Shown here one piece after another: positions 1 to 10,803 of a stretch of 64,000 nucleotides of DNA (positions are counted from its first letter, which is position 1; each line of letters starts with the position of its first letter). The translations under genes and the position numbers were made by a program. The notes under the pieces are model-generated. The model did no database searches and was not told where the DNA came from. It saw only the letters and a program-made list of their open reading frames with translations. Source of the DNA: Pycnopodia helianthoides (taxonomy: Eukaryota; Echinodermata; Asteroidea; Forcipulatida; Asteriidae); NCBI GenBank assembly GCA_032158295.1, contig CM063246.1, positions 6,229,491-6,293,490 of the forward strand, read 5' to 3'.

Positions 1-213
1 TTTCTGAGAAACGAGAAAAACAATAGTAAATATCGCACGCGATAATTTGAAAAAACAGAAAACACATAAGATCTCTTTTCACTATTTTCTTGTGACCTCG
101 ATGACCAATTGAGCTCAAACTTTCACAGGTTTGTTTGTTCATGCATATGTTTAATCACACAAAATGTGGACACTGATTTTGAGCTGTTACCAAAAGTGTA
201 CAATACCTTTATA
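1..213 (+). mobile_element. MITE, 3' part, TTAAAGG superfamily
   Basis: This has the shared core CGATGACCAATTGAGCTCAA and CTTTCACAGGTTTGT and the terminal ACCAAAAGTGTACAATACCTT. It is closest to the full copies at 14597-14973 and 23157-23509. The 5' half lies outside the window. Confidence 0.7.
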
Positions 214-699
214 ATGCACTCTCCACAATTAGGCAATGGTTAGTGATAACTGGGAGAAATTTTAGGAACAAAAAAAAGTGCGAAACTCGAAAGATCAACA
301 CACTTCCTGACACTATTTATGAGGCTACATGTAACTTTTGCTATGCTTTTACTGGGTGCCAGTTATAAACTCCCATACAAATTTACATTTTCTGAATCCA
401 CATTTACATGCATTGATGTAATTCAATGCGGCTGATTCACATTACAGCATGTACAGAGTGCCTTAAAACATTTTTTCCAGGACGAGAGGCCATTCACAAA
501 GTGTTGCGGGGGAAAACTGTTTACAAATTCTGGTCCTCAGCGACAGCCACATGACCCCGATTGTTTAAGTTCATTCGTTCCTTCTGAGATGGATTTTTTT
601 GTGAGGCTGGTGAATGTTTAGTTCAGTCATATTTAGTCATTTACAAGGTCCCACACTGCCCATGCAAGTGGAATTTATCTTACTTGACTCTTTTGGGTA

Positions 700-1235
700 A
701 AAAGGGTGAATGATATTGAATGGTCAGACAGAAGGAGGGTTGGGTGAAATAACTTTGTGGATGCCTTCAAACGCATCATAACATATTGCAGTGCTGGCAC
801 AGTGATGGATATTGAATGACATACAATAGGAGGGTTGACTGTGTATTGAAGTATTACCACATGATAACATTATGAAGGCTGCCCAAAGTGATGGATATTG
901 AATGGTCAGACAGTAGGAGGGTTACTTGTGCACTGAAGTATTCACCACATGATAACATTATGAAGGCTGACATAATGATTAAAATGGAATGGTCAGACAT
1001 AGGGGGTTGACTGTGCACTGAAGTAATAATAATAATAATACGCAGTTTGTATATAGCACTTTATCACGTCCGATGGCGTCTCAAAGCGCTCAGTATTTTT
1101 CCTGCAAGGTATAATGTGGAGCTACGTTTTGAAGTTTAGACTGTTCCACTGAAGTATTCACCACATGATAACATTATGAAGGCTGGCATAATTATTAAAA
1201 TTGAATGGTCAGACAGTAGGAGGGTTGAATTCTTA
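700..1235. repeat. Imperfect tandem repeat (about 90-bp unit) in the ANKS6 intron
   Basis: Several diverged copies of a unit with the landmarks GAATGGTCAGACAGTAGGAG, GGTTGACTGTGCACTGAAG and CACATGATAACATTATGAAG run up to 20 bp from exon 11. A (TAA)n-tailed retroelement end interrupts the array at about 1022-1130. Confidence 0.7.
1022..1130 (-). mobile_element. 3' tail of a CR1/L2-type non-LTR retrotransposon
   Basis: Read on the minus strand this is GAGCGCTTTGAGACGCC...GATAAAGTGCTATATA followed by (TTA)n. It is the conserved 3' end and microsatellite tail usual for CR1/L2-clade LINEs. A related tail lies at 48466-48535. Confidence 0.6.
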
Positions 1236-1264
1236 CTAGTTGGTTCTGTACATCTTCAACTTAC

Positions 1265-1544
1265 CATCTTCACTTATGCCACTACTTGAGCTTGTCTTCT
1301 TCTGAAGGATGGACCCTGTATGACTTCCTCCTTTCACCTGACTATGATGTGACCCCTCCTTGACTGCCACACCCATCACCTTGGGTGTGGGTGAAGGGGA
1401 TGGGGTCAAGGTGGGTGAGGTACTACGTGACATCCCACTGACTGGGCGAGGCTTAGACTGGCCTAGAGAGCCTGATATTGTGGAGGAGGCGGAGCTTGCA
1501 CTGGCTGGATTTGCATTGGGCGGGTGACAGGGAGTGGCGGCAAT
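1265..1544 (-). CDS. ANKS6: ANKS6 exon 11: [12 protein letters not shown] block before the SAM domain
   Basis: A 280-nt exon follows the acceptor GAATTCACAG. It reads IAATPCHPPNANPASASSAS and later [20 protein letters not shown], then SSSSGISEDG up to a G|GTAAGT donor at 1264. Vertebrate ANKS6 has [20 protein letters not shown] and GTITDEDELTGILKKLSLE, where the second marks the start of the SAM domain. The exon therefore stops exactly where the SAM domain would begin. No SAM-coding exon was seen between 1 and 1264, which is repeat DNA. Confidence 0.87.
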
Positions 1545-2751
1545 CTGTGAATTCAAGAAATGAAAGTATCTCTCCTATAAAAATCAATATAAACAGGCCA
1601 ATGGTATAGACCTATAATGTAGAATATTCGCCAAGCTTTATTGCTGCTGCTAAAAAGTATTCCTGCGATAAAGAAAACAATCCAAAACAGATAGTTCTTT
1701 GTCCTTACTTAAAGATTTCAGTTTAATCTTGCTTATCAGATCAAGGTAAAACCATGAACACTAATCTTGAATACCTCCTCATCTCAAAGATTTGTAGTCA
1801 TTTTTAGTAAAGACAGACAGTTTTTTTTCAAAAGTGCAAAGTGGCTCAAGAAGAGAGATCAAATTTCTCTCTCTTGCTGTTCTTTAACTTGAAGGGATTT
1901 GGGTTATGGCACGAATCTCCCCCCCCCAACACACATACACCGCTCTGTATTACATACATTCTGAGGACATTCCTTTGTTCTGTGCACTTTCACACTGTAA
2001 ACATCACTGTGTGGACGTGTGTACCTATAAGTGCATACACTGTTTCAAGTCCCTACATTGTGTGGACCTCTTTGTTTCTTGGGTTGACACTTGGTATGCA
2101 AAGAGCGCCAACTTAAACTATGTTTTAAATAGATTGAATTTATGTCATGTGCAGTGCATGTATTTTGGCCCCATTTCACCAGTATCTTCCTTTAATTTAT
2201 AACAGACTTTGCTGAAGAAAAACTCTCCTGCCTCACTATACCACACCATCTTTAATTGATTCAATCTTTCAATGTTCCCCAGGCATGATTTTTGGTCCTC
2301 GGCAGAAAATAGGAAGATTTTAAGAAGGAAGATTTCAAGTGCTGCTGCTGATTGGTGGGAAGCAGTCATGCTTTTTCCCAGCACACCGAGCGTCGCTTGC
2401 TTGGTTTGTTTACTTGTATACCCGCTATGAGTCACGGGTCTCCAGTCCCAGATTGTGTCTACTAACCGTCAAATGTTGCCCTGGTCTTGGCCTTGGTGCT
2501 CCTTCAAAAGTTTCCCATAGACTTTAAGATTTTCCAATGAAAGTGCCTTTTCCAAATAGGGCAAAACTTGTCTTGCCCTCTCAAAGATTAAATTCCAGGC
2601 CTGCCATGAAAAAACTGTGTGTTTCACTTGTTTCAAATGAAGTAATTTGGTTGACACACGCGGTCAAAAATACTACAAATTACCTCTTTTTATATTCATG
2701 GGAATAATTGCAAATGTCAGAATAGCGAGTGCATACAGCCTCTGGGTCTAC

Positions 2752-2862
2752 CTTGCTTTTTTGGTTGCAGCTGCTGGTTTATCAGTCACTTGTTGAAGTT
2801 TTGATGATGGTTTTTTCCTTGAAGGTTGGCGACTGGAGTAAATAATGGCTCGGCAACAGAAC
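2752..2862 (-). CDS. ANKS6: ANKS6 exon 10, tentative Lys-rich segment
   Basis: An open stretch reads QPSRKKPSSKLQQVTDKPAA followed by ATKKAR, before a GCAAG|GTAGAC donor. A Lys/Ser-rich segment precedes the [12 protein letters not shown] block in the vertebrate protein too. Three acceptors are possible (exon starts near 2862, 2848 or 2815). As drawn, the donor leaves phase 2 while exon 11's best acceptor needs phase 0. So either an additional exon lies between them or one splice site is mis-assigned. Confidence 0.42.
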
Positions 2863-3049
2863 CTTTGTACAGAAAACGAAAAATTACGTTGAAAATAAAA
2901 GCACTGGATAAACAAAAATGTCCTTATCTCCCTACTTGAATAATTCAGGATTAATTCCAAATTTGACATATCCTGCATTGAATGATTATAAAAAGGGGTT
3001 TCTCAAACACATGTTCACATGTTGTGATTTTTCCCAAGCTAATAAAGAC

Positions 3050-3218
3050 CATTCTGTATACTTAGTACTTTCCTGAGCTCTGTGAAAGTAGCTCGGTGGT
3101 CTAGTGGTAAGACATCTGCTCTAGCAATGCAAAAGGTTTGGGTTCGAATCCAACCCAAGTGACTTTGCCTGTGGATTTTTTTCACAGAGCTCGAGAAAGT
3201 ACTGAGTATACAGTGCTT
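3050..3218 (+). mobile_element. tRNA-derived SINE flanked by inverted repeats
   Basis: A tRNA-like core (A box TGGTCTAGTGGTAAGACA, B box GGTTCGAATCC) sits between arms of about 32 bp. The left arm begins GTATACTTAGTACTTTCCTG, and the right arm (reverse complement) begins GTATACTCAGTACTTTCTCG. The anticodon stem does not fold well, so I call it a SINE rather than a working tRNA gene. Confidence 0.6.
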
Positions 3219-3995
3219 AATACACATCTGTGTTAGGGTAAAACCAAATAAAAAACACTATTAGTACATACATTGTTTGCATATCGGCATGATACGCTAG
3301 CTTCTTCATGACTAGTACACTGAGCACCATTTACAAAAATCTGCACTATGACTTGATGGGATCAAATAATCAAGTGTTAAATAACCCACATAACCAGGAG
3401 ACCACTAGTTTTATGACAGTAAATGGCCATTACAATTTATAAACAAGTCTGAATTTTTATTTTTTTTTCTAAAACACACAACACACAGTCCAATTGTTAT
3501 ACCCAAAGGTCACAAAAGAAAATCCTGGATTTATTTGTTGATAATTTTTTAATCCAGAGATTAAAAAAAATCATTGTAAGATGTCCTGCTGTATGAAATA
3601 ATAACAATAACACTTTGGAAGGCTAATCATCCTTATAGCAGCTGAAAGCTGAATTGCAAAAGGATGCGCCTACAACGTGTTCAAAGGCTTAGAGCTATAG
3701 AAAGATCAAAATATCTTAAACACTGACACACTAGGCAGTATGGCTCGCGTGTGACCTCAATCCTTAATATCCTCTTCTCCTATATCACTCCACATCAAAT
3801 TCTTTGGACTTACATAATGCCTGACAAAGTGATACACAACTGTTTTGGCTGCGAAATTTGAATATTTTTAACAATCCATAATAATTCAGTATACTCAGTG
3901 CTTTTAGCATGTTTAGAGTTTTATGGACAAACAAATGTGCCTATCCTGCTTCAGTGTAAGGTAAAACCAAAGTATGAATCTGACATCTGACTGAC

Positions 3996-4215
3996 TTAGT
4001 TTGGATGTTCCAGCAGCCTCTCTTAGCTTCAATGTCGTCCTTCTAGCATTCACAAAACCTTTAGCCATAGTGCTAGCCTCAGCAGAGGAGTTAGGGCTCG
4101 CTGTGCTACTGAAATGAGCTGAATTCGATGGACTGATCCCGCTGCTGCCACCAGAGCGATTAGTGAACATCAGCTTGGTCGGTGGCCTGCCTGCAGGTCG
4201 TGTTGATCCAATGCC
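3996..4215 (-). CDS. ANKS6: ANKS6 exon 9: Ser-rich linker (3' boundary tentative)
   Basis: The acceptor is clear (TGATCATTTCAG, first coding base 4215), and the frame reads GIGSTRPAGRPPTKLMFTNR, then SGGSSGISPSNSAHFSS, matching the NRSGGS segment of vertebrate ANKS6. The donor is uncertain. The best candidate is CTAA|GTCAGT, which puts the exon end at 3996 (220 nt), but its third intron base is C, and a cryptic GT a few bases on would give another phase. Confidence 0.7.
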
Positions 4216-4829
4216 CTGAAATGATCAATCCAATTCAACTGAATGTTTATCAAACCCATATTACAATAAACCAGGGGTCAGAGGTCAAGAGATCAAAGGT
4301 TTAATAGATGTTAAATTTACAAAAAGGGACACCAAGTTCTGGAAAACATGCCATGTAATATTCCCTTTTCCGGTGGTTATTGTGTAACCCTGATTCAAGA
4401 TCTTTGTCCTGTTGTTGTACAATTGTGACATACATGTACAAGAAAGGACAGGCTGCCACTGTTGTTTGTTATTGTATTCAGCTCAATGGGAGGCAAGTCC
4501 GAACGTTCCCAGATTCCAGCATACCATGGCAGATTTTTGGCCGAGGTTCTGCGATTCACGGTGAGTGCCTACTTCTCACACGATAACATCAAAATCCCGC
4601 TGCTAATTATGAGAATCTTTGTTGTCTTTCCTTTGTCAAGTCAGGGGGATTCATTGTGGCAAAACTATTTTCAAAGGAAAATGATGACTCAATTGGCTTT
4701 GAAAACTTCTGAAAAATAATACTGCGAGAGGGAACGGAATTTTGGTTAGAATACGGACCCAAAGTGGTTAAAATGCAGCGCAATACTGGGGCAAATACTT
4801 GACACTGAACTCAGTTGTACAAAATTCAC

Positions 4830-4991
4830 CTGTCCATTCGCCAGCTGCATCAACGAGGGTTTGGAGGACGAGTGATGGGATCTTCTGGAACGATCACAGG
4901 TATGCAGCTCAAAGTTTGGTGGCGGCAAGAACGGTGGGACGACTGGTAGAAGTTTATCGTTGGGTTGCTGGGAAGCTGGAGACATGATGGA
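4830..4991 (-). CDS. ANKS6: ANKS6 exon 8: VPPFLPP motif
   Basis: A 162-nt, phase 0-0 exon bounded by CTATTTACAG and GGACAG|GTGAAT. It encodes DKLLPVVPPFLPPPNFELHT followed by CDRSRRSHHSSSKPS. Vertebrate ANKS6 has [20 protein letters not shown] at the same position. This is the best sequence match outside the ankyrin repeats and rules out a generic ankyrin protein. Confidence 0.9.
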
Positions 4992-5379
4992 CTGTAAATA
5001 GATCGGAATGTACTCAACAGTCATTTTATCAGTGATGGTAAAATAAATTATTGTGGGGTTTTCTTTTACAGTTTTATTTTGTATAGATGTCATTTAAACG
5101 AAATTGTTTAATTCTTTTTATAGATGTCAAAACTAATTTGTTTCGTTTTGTAAAGATGTCATAAGCTAAATTGTTTTATTTGGTGTGGATGTCACAAAAC
5201 TCTGTGAATTATTTTGCACCCAGATGTCATAAAAACTCAATAGACTTATTTTGTATAGATGTCATACAAACTTTCTTCGTTTACACTTTTTTACTGAAAG
5301 GTCCTTGTAAATTAATTTCTAAGACATCAAAGATTTCAAAAGATGAATTGCCAAGGAGAATTTTTTTTTTTTTACTCAC

Positions 5380-5429
5380 GATAGATTGGGAAGACTGCAT
5401 ACTCAAATCTAGTCCACTATCACGCCCAA
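5380..5429 (-). CDS. ANKS6: ANKS6 exon 7 (50-nt micro-exon)
   Basis: A very small exon with acceptor TTTTTGAACCCACAG and donor ATC|GTGAGT. In the only open frame it reads GRDSGLDLSMQSSQSI, and it links exon 6 (phase 1) to exon 8 (phase 0) exactly. It was recovered by splice-site inspection. Leaving it out would cause a frame conflict between its neighbours. Confidence 0.72.
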
Positions 5430-6421
5430 CTGTGGGTTCAAAAACACACAAAAAAAAAATTGTATAAGGTACATTTAAAAAACTGTGCCCTTTTCATGGC
5501 TCAACTTAACGCCGATTTAGTGCTTGCGATCACTATTATTCACATACAGGGCAAGTGTCAAATTTCTGTGCTAGCTGTGTAAGTGAAGAATGCCTAGTAA
5601 CGTTGACATTCCCTGCTAACCAGAATTCCCTGCTTCTGTAAGCGCCGATTCTTTGCTTACGGTAAGCAGAGCCATGAAATTCGGCCCAGATATTTATAAA
5701 GTAAAGCACACGTCCTCTACATTCGTTGATTGTAACAAACGGGTCAGATAGGATTCAATAACTAGGCCTTAAAACAACTGGTTTTAAAGCTCTTTCCTTC
5801 AACAGTAACTAACAGTAGTTTTATCAGATCGCCTTTAGATAGTGATTATTTTCGCTTTTTGATTATCGCAGCTTGTTCTCTGTGTAGTCATATTTATATT
5901 GTTTATTCTTTGTATGTACTGTTTGCCTGGAAATAATAAATAAATAAAAACAAATAAAAAAATCAGATAACTTTTGTATGTGTCCAACTATAACTTTCTC
6001 TTTTTATTTTTGTGTAAATAACTGTCTGATTGCGATGTACTGATTTTAAAAGTTTTTTTAATGCTGTACAAGGAAACCACATTTCGTGCATTTTCACATG
6101 ATGAATAGATAAATCGAACTGAATCAATTGCCCATACGCATGTCCCCATGATCGGTGCAAAGGATTCTGGTGAAATCCGAGTCCAAGCAACACTGGCAAC
6201 CATCATGGCGCGCTGATTTTGAAGCAATGCACTACACAAGTATCAAACCTGACATACATGTAGTTACATGTAAACTACAGCATGCCGTCCGTATTGCCAG
6301 CTTGATTTAATTTTTGAACTGCACTGTCTCTCAAGATGCATTGCAGTATATTTTTAAGATGGTGCTTGTGCATATGGCCTTGTAACAAAGTGAAAAGATG
6401 GTAAATGATTCCAGTGCTTAC

Positions 6422-6662
6422 CACTGTTGTGTGACCTATTCAACTCTGACCCTTGATCTCGACTGCTCTTCCTTCTTATTCTCCCATCATCCTCTTCGGC
6501 CACCTTTACTAATGCATCCTGGGATACCTTTAGCGTCGCAGTGGGTGTGGACAGTTGATTCTCGTCTTCAAAGGGGGTAAGAGGAGTGGTGGAGAGACCT
6601 GCCCTTAGGGTCCGAGACAGTTTCAAGTTCCGGAAGCGATTGGACATACGAGACCACCACGC
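6422..6662 (-). CDS. ANKS6: ANKS6 exon 6: conserved MSNRF block
   Basis: A 241-nt exon starts after GTTTTCTTACAG with [20 protein letters not shown], close to the vertebrate WWNRMSNRFRKLKLMQTL. It continues with a Thr/Pro-rich stretch and a charged patch ([14 protein letters not shown]). Several GT dinucleotides could serve as donor. The one used here (GTG|GTAAGC at 6421) is the only one whose phase fits the small exon 7. Confidence 0.85.
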
Positions 6663-6753
6663 CTGTAAGAAAACAAATCATAACATGACTTGTACATTCA
6701 GAGGTTGTGCAGCACGCTGACACATGTACTCACAACTGCTTGGAATGCAGGTA

Positions 6754-7155
6754 TTAAAGGCACTGGACACTATTGGTAATTACTCAAAATAATTGTTAGC
6801 ACAAAAAACTTACTTGGTAACGAGCAATGGAGAGCTGTTGATAGTATAAAACGTTGTGAGAACAGCTCCCTCTGAAGTAACGTAGTTTTTGAGAAAGAAG
6901 TTATTTCTCAGTAAAATATTTGAACTGATTTCGAGACCTCACGCGTGAGGTCTCGAAATCAAGCAATCATGCATCTGAAAGCACACAACTTCGTGTGACA
7001 AGGGTGTTTTTTCTTCCATTATTATCTCGCAACTTCGACGACCAATTGAGTTCAAATTTTCACAGGTTTGTTATTTTGTGCATATGTTGAGATACGTGTA
7101 CACCAAGTGAGAAGACTGGTCTTTGACAATTACCAAAGGTGTCCAGTGTCTTTAA
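6754..7155 (+). mobile_element. Complete MITE in ANKS6 intron 5 (CACTGGACAC subfamily)
   Basis: The ends are inverted repeats, TTAAAGGCACTGGACACTAT and the complement of GGTGTCCAGTGTCTTTAA, with TTAA at each outer edge. An internal palindrome GAGACCTCACGCGTGAGGTCTC is present. There is no coding capacity. A 3' fragment of the same subfamily is at 35889-36088. Confidence 0.8.
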
Positions 7156-7829
7156 CTCGCATCACTCTGGCTGGCACTGTGTATTAGCTTTGTGAGCACC
7201 ATTGGTCAGAGTATGACTGTGAGTTATAAACTAAACTTAACATGCTTAATGCTGTGTCCCAATAATGGTACAGGGAATCTGCATTGGATTTGTATATAAA
7301 GCTACTGAATGACTAAAGTTTGCAAATAAAGCTGTTTCCAATTATCAGCTTAAATCATCTCTACAGGTGCAAACTTAGACATGTGCGGAGGTAGTTCAAT
7401 CCTCGAATTTGGTGGGAAAATCCACAAGTCTGCAGGGCTTGTAGCTCAAAATTTGCACCGGGCCAGAAAACATTTTGCAAGACCAAAATACTGTTTTATT
7501 TGGAAAAGCACTAAAAGATGAGTTGTCATATTTCAACAGAAGCGAAAGATGTTTATCAGAATCAAAATCAACATCTGAACTTCGTTTTTGTTTTTAATGT
7601 AAGTATTGCACACAGGAGGTATTGATATTAAGTTGAAGAAGTCTCGAGTTGACTGGCCAAACACTATCACCGACCTCGGGTCTGTAGTCCAGTGTCAAAT
7701 TTGAGACATTCTGCTCCTTGAAATCTGACTCCAGGGGTTACCAAATGGTGGAAATGCCATTATTTCATTATTAAAAGGATGTAAAAAATTGAGCTAAAAT
7801 TATTTGGGTTTTTTTTCTTTCTTTTTTTA

Positions 7830-8050
7830 TGAGATATTGCCCAACTCCCAAGGCCAACCAGCCACTGAGGGCTACACTTAACTGATTTGGGCTAGTGACC
7901 CAAATCAACTGTCACCAGGGGCACGTTGCCACCTCACTCCTAGGGCTGAAACAGGGTTACCCCCTTCACAGTCCGTAAGGATGTAGGCATGGGTATCATC
8001 CACTAGGAGCCTGGCTGGTAGAGCACAAAGCGCTTAAATACCTTCCAAAC
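7830..8050 (+). repeat. Dispersed repeat (CTGGCTGGTAGAGCAC family)
   Basis: This contains GGGTATCATCCACTAGGAGC and CTGGTAGAGCACAAAGCGCTT. The same element recurs in reverse at about 11560-11785 and as pieces at 54845-54980 and 56555-56600 (GGCCGTCCGGCCTTGTGA). It is probably another SINE-like family. Confidence 0.55.
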
Positions 8051-8106
8051 TTTTTACAAGCAATTATGGTTGAGTACCTTGATCAAGGGCAGATGAATCT
8101 TCTTAC

Positions 8107-8273
8107 CTTTAGTCCATTTCTTGGCGAGTCTTGACTCAGTTGACTCATACTGGTCTTCATTGACCAGGTAGATGATTTAGTCATGTGACCCTGATTGGGT
8201 TTATTACCATTGGTTGGCATGGTAACAGCAGCCAGGAGTGAAATCAACTCATTGTTTGCCTTGTCATTTTCAT
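8107..8273 (-). CDS. ANKS6: ANKS6 exon 5: post-ankyrin linker
   Basis: A 167-nt exon lies between GAATTTCAG and AAAG|GTAAGA. It encodes NENDKANNELISLLAAVTMP followed by a polar, Ser/Thr-rich stretch ending NGLK. The vertebrate counterpart has LNDPDTELVRLLASV at the same place and GGLKSWWNRMSNRF across the next junction, where this gene continues [10 protein letters not shown]. Exon 5 ends in phase 0. Confidence 0.82.
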
Positions 8274-8584
8274 CTGAAATTCAAAAGATTTTAAGTCGGT
8301 GTTATAGGTATATTCCATGTATTTACCCCCCGGGTAATTTGTGAGACCGTTAAATAATTTTCTGCAACAAAAAATTAAACTAAACAAATTTATCAGCCAG
8401 CATTCTCTTTTAAAAATTAGTCAGCAGAATGTAATTTTCTGCTTGATTTTGTTATTTCATTGTTCACAACTGGCTCTAAGAGGTAAGCAAACTACATTAT
8501 CTCCTACATGGAGGTACTGAAGAAAAATAATGGAGCATGGAGACAGCCAGCCATCTTGCACCCAACCCCTCCCCCTCCCCCCCC

Positions 8585-8695
8585 CCCCAACCGGGACTCA
8601 CGCCTACACTCTGTCTGTCTATTGATCAGAAACACCAGAGCTTGACTCCGGTGCACTTGACCACTCGCCCTCGACAAACCACGTGCCACCAACAT
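8585..8695 (-). mobile_element. tRNA-derived SINE fragment
   Basis: On the minus strand this has TGGTCAAGTGCACCGGAGTC and GATCAATAGACAGACAGAGT, followed by a B-box-like GTGAGTCCCGG. It belongs to the family seen more completely at 15464-15650, 49020-49170 and 49945-50140. Confidence 0.5.
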
Positions 8696-8821
8696 CCTTA
8701 GTTCATCACATTTTGGAGACTAATTGTTACTGTTTATACAAACCTTTTTTAGATATAATTCTGGTTTGCTAAGTACTTTCCAAGCTCCCTTTGATAACTT
8801 AGAAACCTGACATGGACTTAC

Positions 8822-8925
8822 TCATAACAATAACTAAAGCAAGATCTAGCGCCTTGCAACCATCATTAGCCTGGATGTTAACATCTGCTCCTGCATCTAC
8901 AAGAAACTCGACTAAATCTTTCCTT
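8822..8925 (-). CDS. ANKS6: ANKS6 exon 4: last ankyrin repeat
   Basis: A 104-nt exon follows a TTTTCATTACAG acceptor. It reads RKDLVEFLVDAGADVNIQAN, then DGCKALDLALVIVM, and ends at A|GTAAGT. This matches the vertebrate block with [20 protein letters not shown]. Its phase matches exon 3 (two bases carried in) and exon 5 (one base carried out). Confidence 0.88.
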
Positions 8926-9981
8926 CTGTAATGAAAACAAAAAAACATGAAAGGTGTTACAACCCTCAGTATACATGTACTCTCCTGCCCAACTGGCTCG
9001 TACAATGAAATGACGTAAACAAAACTGTGGAGACCAAGTCCACAGTACACAAGCCATGGGGTTTCCTGATAAAATCAGCTTTGCAGACAGAAGAAACCCA
9101 TGCACCCAATGTTCACCTGAAAGGTATGGTATTTTGTGAAGTCCGTGGTACCAGTGGATAGGAGAGTTTCAATTGCAGCAAACTGAATTAACAATAGAGG
9201 AGAAGTTTGCAATGGTCGGACAGGAAAGTGAGAAATGTCACTTGTCACTGCCTTAATGCCCATTGAATTTCTCCTGTAGGAATTTATAATGCAACTCATG
9301 GAAATGCTAGTGAAAAAGAAAAACATGCCTTGCCCTTACAAAAACTAAGTATTGCACCCTGTGCTTAGTTTGTCCAAATCTGCAGTGCAGAGTTCATTCA
9401 AATGGTTAAAAAAAACTAATATAGTTCTTATAAATGCATGACGGGCATCTCAAACACTTTTTAATTTCATTAACGACAGCTTTGTTGAGCTAAATTTGAA
9501 TTATGAGACCCATTTTAGCACCTTCTATTAGGTTTTACAAGGTGCCTTGAAGAATTCTGCAGGAAACCATGCCAGAAGTAGTTACAAAACATTTTTCTTA
9601 AAAATAAGGGTACATGTACTTGGTTCTTCATGTGCTTATTGACCCTTTGTGCACAAGTCACACAAAGCGACTAGGCCACGTTCACCATTTTGGGGTCAAA
9701 TGGTACAAGTGTGAAAACAATGCGTCGCCTGAAATTCCCACTACACTGTACAACACACTGGGATATTGACTCCAAAAAAGGCACAACCAAGATTATTGTG
9801 ATGATGACGTCAGGTAAATTGGGTCAATTATGGAGGATGAAAAGTAGCCATTTGCTTTTCTGCTTTCTGAAAAATTCATTTCAAATGACGTTATACTCCC
9901 CAGAGTCAATACAGGCTTTGAAAGACTAATAAGCAGTATGTTTCAGTATCGAGATCTGAACCCACACCAGAGTTTGAGCCC

Positions 9982-10575
9982 AATGCACTAGAACCAATCA
10001 GCCATGACACCCAGGATGCACTAGAACCAATCAGCCATGACACACAGGATGCACTAAAACCAATCAGCCATGACACCCAGGATGCACTAGAACCAATCAG
10101 CCATGACACCCAGGATGCACTAGAACCAATCAGCCATGACACCCAGGATGCACTAGAACCAATCAGCCATGACACCCAGGATGCACTAGAACCAATCAGC
10201 CATGATACCCAGGATGCACTAGAACCAATCAGCCATGACACCCAGGATGCACTAGAACCAATCAGCCATGACACCCAGGATGCACTAGAACCAATCAGCC
10301 ATGACACACAGGATGCACTAGAACCAATCAGCCATGACACCCAGGATGCACTAGAACCAATTAGCCATGACACACAGGATGCACTAGAACCAATCAGCCA
10401 TGACACCCAGGATGCACTAGAGCCAATCAGCCATGACACCCAGGATGCACTAGAACCAATCAGCCATGACACCCAGGATGCACTAGAACCAATCAGCCAT
10501 GACACCCAGGATGCACTAGAACCAATCAGCCATGACACCCAGGATGCACTAGAACCAATCAGCCATGACACCCAG
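9982..10575. repeat. 18-copy 33-bp minisatellite carrying CCAAT boxes
   Basis: Exactly 18 units of 33 bp (594 bp) are present with almost no length variation. Each unit contains AGAACCAATCAGCC, which matches the NF-Y (CCAAT-box) consensus. One unit has CCAATTAG instead. Because 33 is a multiple of three and the unit lacks stops, both strands stay open: plus reads DALEPISHDTQ and minus reads SWLIGSSASWV. The array sits in ANKS6 intron 3, 24 bp from the exon 3 donor. Transcription-factor binding is an inference from motif match only. Confidence 0.95.
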
Positions 10576-10598
10576 CCTTTAGGATTATTAATTAATAC

Positions 10599-10803
10599 CT
10601 ATGGAACGTAGCCTGCATTAGAGCTGTCCACCCACTCTTAGCATCTTGCATGTTGATATCAGCGCCTCGTTGAACCAACAACTCAGCAATGTCGCCCCTG
10701 CCGATCATAGCCGCTACCATGAGTGGTGTGGCGCCCTCTGGTGACAGCTTATTGCACTGTTTTGGCTTGGAATCTAGGATATGTTGAACACGCTTGATGT
10801 CAC
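10599..10803 (-). CDS. ANKS6: ANKS6 exon 3: ankyrin repeats
   Basis: A 205-nt exon begins after a CATTTTTCAG acceptor (GDIKRVQHILDSKPKQ) and ends at CATAG|GTATTA. It encodes two more ankyrin repeats, including GATPLMVAAMIGRGDIAEL and SGWTALMQATFH, the latter almost identical to vertebrate ANKS6. The donor lies only 24 bp from the edge of the 18-copy minisatellite in intron 3. Confidence 0.9.

Noticed and set aside
3088..3162. Functional tRNA gene
   Set aside because: The A and B boxes are good but the anticodon stem is poor, and the unit lies inside an inverted-repeat element. The tRNA-like units at 31836, 47755 and 52778 are likewise treated as SINEs.
9906..10571. 221-codon minus-strand frame of SWLIGSSASWV repeats
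   Set aside because: It is a consequence of a 33-bp stop-free minisatellite in an ANKS6 intron. Variants change W to C and S to F, which does not suggest selection on this frame.
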